A stretch of 64,000 nt of DNA from Pseudonocardia thermophila (GTDB lineage: Bacteria > Actinomycetota > Actinomycetes > Mycobacteriales > Pseudonocardiaceae). Positions within the stretch are counted from its first letter, which is position 1, and each line of letters opens with the position of its first letter. The stretch is from NCBI RefSeq assembly GCF_900142365.1, contig NZ_FRAP01000004.1, positions 124,001-188,000 of the forward strand. Direction: 5' to 3'. Both the position numbers and the translations under genes were made by a program. The notes beneath the pieces are model-generated. The model did not search any database and was not told the origin of the DNA. It was given only the letters and a program-made list of their open reading frames with translations. Below, piece by piece: positions 25,830-35,900 of the stretch.

Positions 25830-26615
25830 ATGGCTGGACCGCTGACACTGGCCATCGACGTGGGCGGCTCGGGCCTCAAGGCCGCGGTCCTCGCGCCGGA
25901 CGGCGAGATGGTCACCGAGCGGGTCCGCCGTCCGACGCCCTACCCGTGCACGCCCGCGGTGCTGCTCGACGAGCTGGCCGCGCTGGCCGCGGAGACCGGC
26001 CATTCCTACGACCGGGTGTCGGTCGGCTACCCGGGCGCGATCCGGCGCGGCAAGGTCCGCGACGTCACCGCGTTCCTCCGGCCGGCGCCGGGCGAAGACT
26101 TCGACCCGCTGCTGCGAGAGTTGTGGATCGGCTACGACCTGGCGAGCGCACTGGCCGATCGGTTCGCCAAACCGGTCCGGGTCGCGAACGACGCCGACGT
26201 GCAGGGCTGCGCGGTCGTCTCGGGCAACGGGATGGAGCTCGTCGTCACGCTCGGCACCGGCGTCGGCTGCGCGGTGTTCTACGAGGGCATGCTGCTGCCG
26301 CACATGGAGCTGTCCCACGGCCGGTTCGGTGAGGGCCGGTCGATCGAGGTCGCCTGCGGCGACCACGAGCGGCACCGGGTCGGCAAGGAGAAGTGGCGCG
26401 CCCGGGTGCTGAACGCGCTCGACGCGCTGGAGGCGATGGTGCTGCCCGACCACACCTACATCGGCGGCGGCAACGCCAAGAAGCTCGATCCGGACAAGCT
26501 GGGGCCCAACCGCACGATCGTGCCCAACATCTCCGGGCTGCTCGGCGGCATCGCGCTGTGGGAGCGCATGCCGGATGCCCTCGGTCCGGTGAACCCCACA
26601 CCGGTCGCCACCTGA
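25830..26615 (+). CDS. ppgK: Polyphosphate glucokinase (ROK family)
   Basis: 261 aa from ATG 25830, with GGAGGGG upstream. The phosphate loop is LAIDVGGSGLKAAV (DxGGxxxK form). Further motifs are the glucose-binding VANDADVQGCAV and the second phosphate motif VTLGTGVGCAVF. GHGRFGEGRSIE-type sequence follows, and TYIGGGNAKKL near the C-terminus matches strictly polyphosphate-dependent or dual glucokinases of actinobacteria. It makes glucose-6-phosphate in the cytoplasm using polyphosphate (and perhaps ATP). The next gene, pgi, uses the product. Confidence 0.92.
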   Translation: MAGPLTLAIDVGGSGLKAAVLAPDGEMVTERVRRPTPYPCTPAVLLDELAALAAETGHSYDRVSVGYPGAIRRGKVRDVTAFLRPAPGEDFDPLLRELWIGYDLASALADRFAKPVRVANDADVQGCAVVSGNGMELVVTLGTGVGCAVFYEGMLLPHMELSHGRFGEGRSIEVACGDHERHRVGKEKWRARVLNALDALEAMVLPDHTYIGGGNAKKLDPDKLGPNRTIVPNISGLLGGIALWERMPDALGPVNPTPVAT

Positions 26616-26664
26616 CGCGGCCCGGTGCTCGCGGTGATGTCCGCGCACCGGCAGGATGTGGCAC

Positions 26665-28332
<1,668 letters not shown>

Positions 28333-28348
28333 CGTCGCGCTGACGGAC

Positions 28349-28969
28349 GTGCGGACCGGCCGGTGGGTGACCGCGGCCGTCGTCGCGCTGGTGCTCGTCG
28401 CCGGGGCCGCGCTGTGGGCGGCCGCCACCGGCGTGGGCCCAGCCGGGGCGGACGCGGCGGCGCTGCGGGAAGCCGTCTCGGTGCGCACCCCGGCGCTGAC
28501 CACGGTCGCGGTGCTGATCACCAACGCCGGTGGGACGTGGGCGATGACCGCGCTCGCCTGCCTCGCCGGGATCGCGCTGTGGTTCGCCGGGCGGCGCGCC
28601 GACGCGGTGTTCGTCGCGGCGGCGACGGGCGGGGCCGCCGCGGCGTTCAGCGGGCTGAAGCGGGTACTGGACCGGCCGCGGCCGCCGGAGGCCACCCGGC
28701 TGGTGGTCGAGACGAACGAGTCGCTGCCGTCCGGGCACGCCACGATGTCGATCGTCGTGATCGGGTCGCTGGTGGTGGTCGGGTGGGCGGGGCGCAGCGC
28801 GTCGGCGCGCGTGCTGATGGTGCTCGCCGCGGTGGTGTGGGCGGGGCTCGTCGGGCTCACCCGCATCTACCTGGGCGTGCACTGGTTCTCCGACGTCGTG
28901 GCCGGATGGGCGGTCGGGGCGGCGTGGCTGGCGGTCTGCGTGGTGGCGTGGATGAGGTGGCGCGCGTGA
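28349..28969 (+). CDS. PAP2-type membrane phosphatase
   Basis: 206 aa from GTG 28349, 16 bases after pgi. The phosphatase triad motifs are complete: KRVLDRPRPP (KxxxxxxRP), LPSGHATMS (PSGH) and TRIYLGVHWFSDVVAGW (SRxxxxxHxxxD, with T for S). About five or six hydrophobic helices surround them. The active site would face the outside of the membrane and act on a lipid phosphate or undecaprenyl pyrophosphate. Likely co-transcribed with pgi. Confidence 0.92.
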   Translation: MRTGRWVTAAVVALVLVAGAALWAAATGVGPAGADAAALREAVSVRTPALTTVAVLITNAGGTWAMTALACLAGIALWFAGRRADAVFVAAATGGAAAAFSGLKRVLDRPRPPEATRLVVETNESLPSGHATMSIVVIGSLVVVGWAGRSASARVLMVLAAVVWAGLVGLTRIYLGVHWFSDVVAGWAVGAAWLAVCVVAWMRWRA

Positions 28970-29072
28970 GACGGCGCGGGTGAGACGGCGCCGCCGGAGC
29001 GCGAGCGGGGTGTGAGCGCGGGAACCCCCCGGCCGCTGCCCGAAGGCCCTGCCCGAAGACGCTGCCCTTCGA

Positions 29073-29123
29073 CAACGAACGGCACTTTCGTCCACTCGGA
29101 GTGGACGAAAGTGCCGTTCGTTG
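29073..29123. repeat. Intergenic palindromic repeat, copy 1
   Basis: A perfect inverted repeat: 25-base arms (29073-29097 and 29099-29123) around one G. Core AACGAACGGCAC...GTGCCGTTCGTT. Two relatives lie at 40858 and 55039 with the same core and compensating changes in both arms. It sits after the PAP2 gene and probably acts as a terminator. Confidence 0.9.
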
Positions 29124-29187
29124 CGCACCCCCGCAGGCGCTCTCCCCCGGGCGGAACACCCCGGGGCCCGCTCCTGTTGATCGTCGT

Positions 29188-30954
29188 GTGACGACCTCCC
29201 GGGTGCGCGCCCCTGAGCTCCGCGGCCGCCGCTGGCTGGGCACCGGCGGCAAGGACTTGTCCCTCGCCGCTCTGCGCGGCAAGATCGTCCTGCTGGACTT
29301 CTGGACGTTCTGCTGCGTCAACTGCCTGCACGTCCTCGACGAGCTGCGCGAGCTGGAGGAGCGCTACGCCGATGTGCTCGTCACGATCGGCGTCCACTCC
29401 CCCAAGTTCGCCCACGAGGCCGATCCGGCCGCCGTCGAGGCCGCCGTCGAGCGGTACGGGGTCACCCATCCCGTCCTCGACGATCCTGAGCTCACCACCT
29501 GGGACGCCTACGCGGCGCGGGCGTGGCCGACGCTGGTGGTCGTCGATCCGCAGGGCTACGTCGTCGCGCACCTGGCCGGGGAGGGCCATGCCCACGGCCT
29601 CGCCGTCCTCATTGAGGAACTGATCGAGGAGCACGGCCAGCACCTGCGCCGCGGTGACGGCCCGTACGTGGCACCGCCCGAGCCGGAGACGGCGCTGCGG
29701 TTCCCCGGCAAGGTGATCGCGCTGCCGGCCGGCACGTACCTGGTCTCCGACACCGCGCACCACCAGCTGGTCGAGCTGGCCGCCGATCTGCAGACCGAGG
29801 TCCGCCGGATCGGCACCGGCGAGCGCGGGCTGCGCGACGGCGCCGAGCCGCGGTTCAACGAGCCGCAGGGCCTTGCCCTGCTCCCCGACGGCGACGTCGT
29901 CGTGGCTGATTCGGTCAACCACGCGCTGCGCCGGGTCCGGCTCGCCGACGGGACGGTCACGACCATCGCCGGCACCGGCACGCAGCTGCGCGACCGCGTC
30001 GAGCCCGGCAAGAGCGCCGCTGAGCTGTCCACGCCGTGGGACGTCGTGTGGTGGGACGGGCGGATCGCCGTCGCGATGGCCGGCACGCACCAGATCTGGA
30101 CGGTGGATCCCGTCACCGGCGCCGCGACCGTGCTCGCCGGCACCACCAACGAGGGGCTGCGCGACGGCCCGCTCGACACAGCGTTCTTCGCCCAGCCGTC
30201 CGGGCTCGCGGTGGACGGGGACGTGCTGTGGATCGCCGACTCCGAGACGTCCGCGGTGCGGCGGCTCACGACCGACCTGGTGACGACCGCGACCGGGCAG
30301 GGCCTGTTCGACTTCGGCCACCGCGACGGCCCGGCCGCCGAGGCGCTGCTGCAGCACCCGCTCGGGGTGGCGGTGCTGCCGGACGGGTCGGTGGCGATCG
30401 CCGACACCTACAACGGCGCCGTCCGCCGCTACGACCCGCGCACCGCGACCGTCACCACGCTGGCGGAGGGGTTGGCCGAGCCGAGCGACGTCCTCGTCGA
30501 CGGGGATCTGCTGATCATCGTGGAGTCCGGGGCGCACCGACTGGTGCGGATCCCGATCCCGGCCGGCGCCCGGGTCGACGCGGGCGCGCACACCGTGCGG
30601 CGGCCGCGCACCGATCTCGCCGCGGGCCGGGTGACGCTGCGCGTGGCGTTCACGCCGCCCACCGGGCAGCACCTCGACACCCGCTTCGGCGACCCGACCC
30701 AGCTCACCGTGGCGGCCGATCCGCCGGAGCTGCTCGTGCGCGGCGCCGGCACGGCGGCGGGACTGGAACGCGAGCTGGAGCTCTCCGGCACCGGAGGGGT
30801 GTTGTCGGTCAGCGTCGCGGCCGCGGCCTGCGACGAGGGCGACGGCGTGTTCGCGGCGTGCCACCGCTACCAGCAGGACTGGGGCATCCCCGTCCGGCTC
30901 GTCCCCGACGGGCCCACGACGCTGGAGCTGGATCTGCGCGCGGTGCGCACCTGA
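29188..30954 (+). CDS. NHLRC2-like protein: thioredoxin-fold plus NHL beta-propeller
   Basis: 588 aa from GTG 29188 (weak ribosome site). Residues 1-150 are a TlpA-like thioredoxin domain with DFWTFCCVNCLHVL, the CCxxC form typical of NHLRC2, and ARAWPTLVVVDPQG holding the cis-Pro. Residues about 165-460 carry repeated NHL blades such as FNEPQGLALLPDGDVVVADS and LQHPLGVAVLPDGSVAIADT. The C-terminal 120 residues are beta-rich. There is no signal peptide, so it is probably cytosolic. Three-domain order and length match animal NHLRC2; the biochemical role is unknown, presumably thiol redox. Confidence 0.9.
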   Translation: MTTSRVRAPELRGRRWLGTGGKDLSLAALRGKIVLLDFWTFCCVNCLHVLDELRELEERYADVLVTIGVHSPKFAHEADPAAVEAAVERYGVTHPVLDDPELTTWDAYAARAWPTLVVVDPQGYVVAHLAGEGHAHGLAVLIEELIEEHGQHLRRGDGPYVAPPEPETALRFPGKVIALPAGTYLVSDTAHHQLVELAADLQTEVRRIGTGERGLRDGAEPRFNEPQGLALLPDGDVVVADSVNHALRRVRLADGTVTTIAGTGTQLRDRVEPGKSAAELSTPWDVVWWDGRIAVAMAGTHQIWTVDPVTGAATVLAGTTNEGLRDGPLDTAFFAQPSGLAVDGDVLWIADSETSAVRRLTTDLVTTATGQGLFDFGHRDGPAAEALLQHPLGVAVLPDGSVAIADTYNGAVRRYDPRTATVTTLAEGLAEPSDVLVDGDLLIIVESGAHRLVRIPIPAGARVDAGAHTVRRPRTDLAAGRVTLRVAFTPPTGQHLDTRFGDPTQLTVAADPPELLVRGAGTAAGLERELELSGTGGVLSVSVAAAACDEGDGVFAACHRYQQDWGIPVRLVPDGPTTLELDLRAVRT

Positions 30955-31344
30955 TCAGCGCGCGGAGACGAGCGTCCCACCGAGCGCGGTCCGGTCGGCG
31001 TGCTGCGCCCGGAACTCGACGAGCACGCCCGGCCGGTGCGCCTCGCCGAGCACCCGGGCCAGGCAGTCGGTGATCCCGGCGGCGAGCCGGGCGAGGATCT
31101 CGGTGGCGTCGTCGCGGGCGAGCGCGCGCTCGTTGATGCCGAACTCCACCATCGGCGGCGGGGTGTCGATGATCCGGCCACCGATCCCCCACCGGCCGGC
31201 CGGCACCGCGACGAGCACCACCACCGCCTGGTCGCGCACCCATTCGCCGTAGACGTCGACGACGGCGTCGGTGAGCCCGGCGACGAGCTCGGCCTCGCGC
31301 CCGACGAGCTGGGCCTCGGCGGCCCGGACGATCACGTGCGGCAT
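30955..31344 (-). CDS. Tautomerase/MIF-fold small protein
   Basis: 129 aa from ATG 31344; the stop abuts that of the convergent NHLRC2-like gene with no gap. After Met comes Pro (MPHVIVRAAEAQL), the catalytic N-terminal proline of tautomerases, followed by a beta-alpha-beta repeat with VVVLVAVPAGRWGIGG. Length is about double that of 4-oxalocrotonate tautomerase, so it would be a trimeric MIF/CHMI-like form. Substrate unknown. Confidence 0.75.
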   Translation of the reverse strand: MPHVIVRAAEAQLVGREAELVAGLTDAVVDVYGEWVRDQAVVVLVAVPAGRWGIGGRIIDTPPPMVEFGINERALARDDATEILARLAAGITDCLARVLGEAHRPGVLVEFRAQHADRTALGGTLVSAR

Positions 31345-31391
31345 CCCGGCACCGTACGGCAGCGGCGTTGCCCCGGCTGACGGATTCTCCG

Positions 31392-31960
31392 CTACGCGAT
31401 GACGACCCGCACGTGGCCGAGCACGCTGTGGCCGCTGACCCGCACCAGCGGGGAGTCGGGCCGGATCGGGGCGGGCCGGAACGCGCGCCGCCAGCTCCCC
31501 ACTCCACGACGGAGTGTTTGCCGAGGTGAGCGGTGCCGGTGTCGCGCACGCGGGTGCCCGGGGAGACGCGGATCTCGGCCTTGCCGAGCAGCGTGTTCGC
31601 CCGGACGTCGACGACGGCGCCGCGCGGCAGGTCGCGCAGGTCGATCTCGGCGGCGCCGAGCGCGACGTCGACGAGCACCGGACCGGCGGCCGGGTCCGGG
31701 CGGCGGCGGACCTTCGCGAACGCCACCTGCTCCGCCACCCCCTGGGGCTTCGCCGCGGGGCCGTCCCGGGGCGCCGCGAACTCCGGCTTCAGGTCGGCGA
31801 GGTACGGCCGCAGCTCGCTCATCGTCCGCGCCGAGTAGACGCCCTCGACCCGTTCGGCGTGCTCCTCCCACGTGATGCGGCCATCGCCGACGGCGGCGTG
31901 CAGCACCGCGGCCGCCTCGTCGCGATCGGCGTCGGAGATGCGCAGCTCGACGTCGTTCAT
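31392..31960 (-). pseudogene. DUF1707 / LiaF-like protein with single-base frameshift
   Basis: From ATG 31960 the N-terminus is a DUF1707 domain: LRISDADRDEAAAVLHAAVG, GRITWEEHAERVEGVYSART. A LiaF-like beta region follows (VDVALGAAEIDLRDLP...VSPGTRV). After KHSVVEWG the frame runs into low-complexity Gly/Arg/Ser. The adjacent frame supplies the expected end SPLVRVSGHSVLGHVRVVIA and stops at 31392. Adding one G to the G4 run near 31501 would restore a protein of about 189 aa. Family members are cytosolic or membrane-associated envelope-stress proteins. Could be sequencing error or true inactivation. An alternative start is 31981. Confidence 0.75.
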
Positions 31961-31980
31961 GACGGCATGGTATGGCGTCA

Positions 31981-31994
31981 TGATGACGTCATCA
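31981..31994. promoter_or_regulatory. Perfect 14-bp palindrome TGATGACGTCATCA
   Basis: It lies 20 bases upstream of the DUF1707 start and past the response-regulator stop on the minus strand. A perfect, short AT-containing palindrome in this position is a good operator candidate; the protein that binds is unknown. Confidence 0.5.
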
Positions 31995-32009
31995 AGACAT
32001 CAGGTGACA

Positions 32010-32663
32010 TCAACTGCGCAGCCACGCCAGCACCGCCATCACGCGGCGATGATCATCGGGCGACGGCGGCAGGCCGAGCTTGGTGAAGATCGACGAGATG
32101 TGCTTCTCGACCGCGCCCTGCGAGATCACCAGCTGCCGCCCGATCGCGGTGTTGGTGCGGCCCTCCGCCATCAGCGCGAGCACCTCCCGCTCCCGCGGCG
32201 ACAGCGTGGCGAGCGGGTCGCGGCGGCGCCGCTTGGAGAACAGTGCCGAGACCACCTCCGGGTCGAGCACCGTGCCGCCCGCGACGACCCGCTCCAGCGC
32301 GTCGATGAGATCGTCGAGCCGGCTCACCCGGTCCTTCAGCAGGTACCCGACGCCGCCGCCGGTGGCCAGCAGGTCGTCGGCGTAGGACTCCTCCACGTAC
32401 TGGGACAGCACGAGCACCGCGATCTCGGGTGCCTTCGACCGCAGCTCCAGCGCGGCGCGCAGCCCCTCGTCGGTGAACGACGGCGGCATCCGCACGTCGA
32501 CCACGGCGACGTCGGGATGGTGCTCGACACCGGCCGCGACCAGCGACGGGCCGTCACCGACGGCGGCGACGACGTCGGCGCCCGCCTCGTCCAGCAGGCG
32601 GACGAGGCCTTCGCGCAGCAGCAGGGAGTCCTCGGCGAGTACGACGCGCACCCACCGAATCAT
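32010..32663 (-). CDS. NarL/LuxR-family response regulator
   Basis: 217 aa from ATG 32663; its ATGA overlaps the kinase stop. Receiver domain (1-125): acidic VLAEDSLLL, phospho-Asp in VAVVDVRMPP (about 56), Thr/Ser switch and Lys in LKDRVSRL. LuxR HTH (about 150-215): LSPREREVLALMAEGRTNTAIGR then VEKHISSIFTKLGL. Activated by the adjacent histidine kinase, it should bind DNA as a dimer. The palindrome and DUF1707 gene just downstream may be its targets, by proximity only. Confidence 0.95.
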   Translation of the reverse strand: MIRWVRVVLAEDSLLLREGLVRLLDEAGADVVAAVGDGPSLVAAGVEHHPDVAVVDVRMPPSFTDEGLRAALELRSKAPEIAVLVLSQYVEESYADDLLATGGGVGYLLKDRVSRLDDLIDALERVVAGGTVLDPEVVSALFSKRRRRDPLATLSPREREVLALMAEGRTNTAIGRQLVISQGAVEKHISSIFTKLGLPPSPDDHRRVMAVLAWLRS

Positions 32664-33955
32664 GCCCCGGCACCGAGCCCGCGCAGCGGAATTTCCGCGG
32701 TCAGCACCGTCGGGCCGCCGGGCGGGCTGTGCACGTCGAGCGCGCCCTCCACGGTGGCGAGCCGATCGGCGAGCCCGGCCAGACCGTGGCCCTTGCCGAT
32801 GTGGGCGCCGCCACGGCCGTCGTCGCGGACCTGGACGAGCAGCCGGTCCCCGTCGACCCGCACGGCGACCGTGACGAGCGAGGCGTCCGCGTGCTTGGCC
32901 GCGTTCGCCAGTCCCTCGGTGACGACGAAGTACGCGGTGGTCTCCACGGCGTCGGCGAGCCGGACGCGATCGGGCAGATCGATCTCCAGCGCCACCTCGA
33001 CGGGGCTGCGCGCGGCCGCGGCGGCCAGTGCGGCGGACAGCCCGCGGTCGGCCAGGATCGGCGGGGCGATGCCGCGGGAGAGCGCCCGCAGCTCGGTGAG
33101 CGCCTCCCGACTGTGGTCGAGCGCCTCCCCGACGAGCGCGCGGGCCTTGTCCGGATCGGCGGCGTCGAGCCGCCGGGCGGCTGCCTCGAGGTCCATCGTG
33201 AGCCGGACCAGCCGCTGCTGCGGACCGTCGTGGATGTCGCGCTCCAGACGGCGCAGCGTCTGCGCCTCGGCCTGCACGGCGGAGCGGCGGCTCGACTCCA
33301 GCTGCGCGGCACGGGCCCGCAGCGCCGCGCTCTCGTTCGTCAGCAGCGCGCTGGCCAGGCCGGCCCGGATCGCGGTCATCAGCGACAGCACCGCCGGCGC
33401 GAGCAGCAGCACGACGACGCCGAGCACGGTGTGCAGCGTCCGTTCGAGCACGGCCGAGCGGATGCCGGTGATGAGCCACAGGAGGCCGTCGCCGTCGTCG
33501 GGCAGCGCCCACATCCACAGGAACGCCAGCAGTTCGCCGATCCCGGCGACCACCCACGTGACGGCGACGACGAACGTCGTGATCCGCACGGGGAAGGCGA
33601 CGATCGCGTGCACCAGGTCGCGCCAGAGCTGCGGATCGGCGAGCCGGCTCACGGCCCGGCGCAGCCCGCCGGAGAGCTCCCGGTAGTGGTGCGGCGGGAG
33701 CGACCGGCCCAGGACCTGCTCGGTGGAGCGGCGTTCGAGCTCGGCGAACCACCGGCTCACCGCGAGCGTGGCGGCGAGGACGGGGATGCCGATCCAGACC
33801 ACCAGCGTGCCGGCGCCGACCGAGAGACCGGCGGTGGCCAGCACGAACGCCGGGACGGCGAGGAACAGCCCCGTCACGTGGTAGCCGAGCTGCCGCCCGG
33901 CGCGCACCGCAAGGGGTACCGCCGTGGGTCCGGCGCTCGCGGTCGTGTCCGTCAT
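32660..33955 (-). CDS. Membrane sensor histidine kinase, NarX/HisKA_3 type
   Basis: 431 aa from ATG 33955. The first 210 residues hold four hydrophobic helices in a DUF4118/sensor-like arrangement without a large extracellular domain, so it probably senses within the membrane. The HisKA_3 motif RRLERDIHDGPQQRLVRL carries the phospho-His (about 252). The HATPase part has LANAAKHADASLV (N box) and VRDDGRGG...GHGLAGLADRL (G boxes). Operon with the response regulator by ATGA overlap. DesK/LiaS-like architecture suggests envelope or membrane stress sensing, consistent with the LiaF-like neighbour. Confidence 0.94.
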   Translation of the reverse strand: MTDTTASAGPTAVPLAVRAGRQLGYHVTGLFLAVPAFVLATAGLSVGAGTLVVWIGIPVLAATLAVSRWFAELERRSTEQVLGRSLPPHHYRELSGGLRRAVSRLADPQLWRDLVHAIVAFPVRITTFVVAVTWVVAGIGELLAFLWMWALPDDGDGLLWLITGIRSAVLERTLHTVLGVVVLLLAPAVLSLMTAIRAGLASALLTNESAALRARAAQLESSRRSAVQAEAQTLRRLERDIHDGPQQRLVRLTMDLEAAARRLDAADPDKARALVGEALDHSREALTELRALSRGIAPPILADRGLSAALAAAAARSPVEVALEIDLPDRVRLADAVETTAYFVVTEGLANAAKHADASLVTVAVRVDGDRLLVQVRDDGRGGAHIGKGHGLAGLADRLATVEGALDVHSPPGGPTVLTAEIPLRGLGAGA

Positions 33956-34035
33956 GGCTCCCAGCCTCGCCGTGGCGCCCGGGCGGACCCAGCCGGAGCG
34001 CCCCCTGCCCAGGGTAGGGCCAACCCGACCCCGGA

Positions 34036-34911
34036 TCAGCGGAAGTCGGGCGCCCGCTTCTCCCGGTGCGCGGCCAGTCCCTCGCGCACCTCGGCCTGCC
34101 CGAACCCGTACATCTCCAGCGCGAGCGACGCGTCGAACGCCGGCCCCGCGCTGCGGTACCAGTTGTTCAGCGCCATCTTGGTGAACGAGATGGCCTGCGG
34201 GGCGCCCGCGGCGAGCGTGCGCGCCACCTGCAGCGCGCGCTCCTGCACCTCGTCGTCGTCCACGACGAGCGAGACCAGCCCGATCCGCTCGGCCTCCTCG
34301 CCGGTGATCGGCTCGCAGGTGAGCAGGTAGTACTTGGCCTTCGCCATACCGCACAGCAGCGGCCAGCAGATCACGGCGTGGTCACCCGCCGCCACACCGA
34401 GCCGGGTGTGCCCGTCGACGATCTTGGCGGTGCGTGCGGCGACCGACACATCGGCGAGCAGCGCGACCGCGAGCCCCGCGCCGACGCACGGCCCGTGGAT
34501 GGCCGAGACGACCGGCTTCGAGCAGTTGATCACGTTGTACACGAGGTCGCGGGCCTCGCGCAGCACCCGGCTGCGCTGCGCCGGGTCCTCCACCATCGTC
34601 TCGATGAGGTCGAACGAGCCGCCCGCGCTGAAGGCCCGGCCCTCCCCGCGCACCAGCACGACACGCACGGCGGGATCGCGGTCGATCACCGGCCAGATGT
34701 CGGCGAGCTGCTGGTGCGCGTCGGGGCCGACGGCGTTGAGGTTCGGCCCGTCGAGCACGATCCGCAGGATCCCGTCCTCGGGCCGGTCGATCCGCAGCGC
34801 GGAGAAGGCGGCGTAGGTCTCAGCGGCGCGGTTCTGCGCAGCGTGGCCCTGTGCGGCGTGGTCCTGTGCGGCGTGGTTCTCAGCGGCGTGGTTCTCAGCA
34901 GGGTCCGGCAC
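34036..34911 (-). CDS. Enoyl-CoA hydratase/isomerase with N-terminal pentapeptide repeats
   Basis: From GTG 34911, 291 aa. Residues from about 33 on are a crotonase fold: [15 protein letters not shown], oxyanion-hole [15 protein letters not shown], and [20 protein letters not shown] with the second oxyanion glycine. The usual catalytic Glu of hydratases is not in its standard position (the GAGL segment runs into [10 protein letters not shown]), so the reaction is uncertain. Residues 5-30 are tandem AAxxH pentapeptides encoded by a 15-bp repeat, absent from normal family members. The true start may lie inside or after the repeat. Confidence 0.88.
   Translation of the reverse strand: MPDPAENHAAENHAAQDHAAQGHAAQNRAAETYAAFSALRIDRPEDGILRIVLDGPNLNAVGPDAHQQLADIWPVIDRDPAVRVVLVRGEGRAFSAGGSFDLIETMVEDPAQRSRVLREARDLVYNVINCSKPVVSAIHGPCVGAGLAVALLADVSVAARTAKIVDGHTRLGVAAGDHAVICWPLLCGMAKAKYYLLTCEPITGEEAERIGLVSLVVDDDEVQERALQVARTLAAGAPQAISFTKMALNNWYRSAGPAFDASLALEMYGFGQAEVREGLAAHREKRAPDFR
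34818..34897 (-). repeat. 15-bp tandem repeat encoding AA(E/Q)xH pentapeptides
   Basis: Five or more 15-base units such as GCGGCGTGGTTCTCA (plus strand) follow each other with a few substitutions, giving [20 protein letters not shown] on the minus strand at the hydratase N-terminus. Same unit length as the repeat at 15951 but a different sequence. Confidence 0.85.
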
Positions 34912-34935
34912 GACGACCGACCCTAGCCTGAGCGG

Positions 34936-35613
34936 ATGGACCCTGAGCGGATGAACCCGACGCTGTGGACGACCGTCGATCGCTACTGGACTGAGCAGCT
35001 GCACGACGCAGACCCGGTGCTCGACGCCGCACTCGCCGCCAACGCGGCAGCCGGACTCCCGGCGATCGACGTTTCACCCGCGCAGGGCAAGCTGCTGCAC
35101 CTCCTGGCCCGGCAGGCGCGCGCCCGGCGGATCCTGGAGATCGGCACGCTGGGCGGCTACTCCACGATCTGGCTGGCCAGGGCCCTGCCGCCGGACGGGA
35201 TCCTCGTCACCTGCGAGCTGAACCCGCACCACGCCGAGGTCGCCACCGCGAACCTCGCCCGCGCCGGGCTGGCGGATCGGGTCGACGTGCGGATCGGGCC
35301 GGCTCTGGACACGCTCGTGGCGCTGCCCGCGGACGAGCCGTTCGACGTCGCGTTCGTCGACGCCGACAAACCCTCCAACACCGACTACTTCCGGCAGTGC
35401 CTGCGGCTCGTGCGACCGGGCGGGACGATCGTCGTCGACAACGTGGTGCGCGGCGGCGCGATCGTCGACGCCGACAGCACGGACCGGAACGTGCTCGGGA
35501 CCCGGCAGCTCGCCGAGGCCGTCGCCGCTGAGGAGCGGGTGGACGCCACGGTCATCCAGACCGTGGGCAGCAAGGGCTACGACGGGTTCCTGCTGGCGCT
35601 CGTGCGGGAGTGA
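34936..35613 (+). CDS. SAM-dependent O-methyltransferase (COMT/CCoAOMT-like, Methyltransf_3)
   Basis: 225 aa from ATG 34936 (ATG 34951 is also possible; a short CCTGAGCGGATG repeat generates both). Motifs: [19 protein letters not shown] (SAM loop, about 66-84), [14 protein letters not shown], the metal/catalytic [17 protein letters not shown] and [13 protein letters not shown]. These define the cation-dependent class related to catechol and caffeoyl-CoA methyltransferases (Mtb Rv0187 type). Cytoplasmic. Divergent from the hydratase by 24 bases. Confidence 0.93.
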   Translation: MDPERMNPTLWTTVDRYWTEQLHDADPVLDAALAANAAAGLPAIDVSPAQGKLLHLLARQARARRILEIGTLGGYSTIWLARALPPDGILVTCELNPHHAEVATANLARAGLADRVDVRIGPALDTLVALPADEPFDVAFVDADKPSNTDYFRQCLRLVRPGGTIVVDNVVRGGAIVDADSTDRNVLGTRQLAEAVAAEERVDATVIQTVGSKGYDGFLLALVRE

Positions 35614-35900
35614 GCGCTCCCCGCTGCTCTGCGTCGCCCATCCGCTACCGGATCGAGGACGCCCTGCCCCGAACGGCCCAGCGACGAGCCGGGGACGCGC
35701 GAACCGCGCCGAGGTTGCCCACCTCGCCGATAACGGTTTCGAAACACTCATCGCCGCAGGTCACCGGCGGTATCCGCGGAACCGGGATGCTGAGAATTCC
35801 TCAGTCCGGGTGACCGGCACACTCGTTACGTCGCGTGCACCATGTCGTTGGGCCAACCGAGTGGCTGCGCGCGGCGAGGTCGGCCACGGGCAGGGGGACG

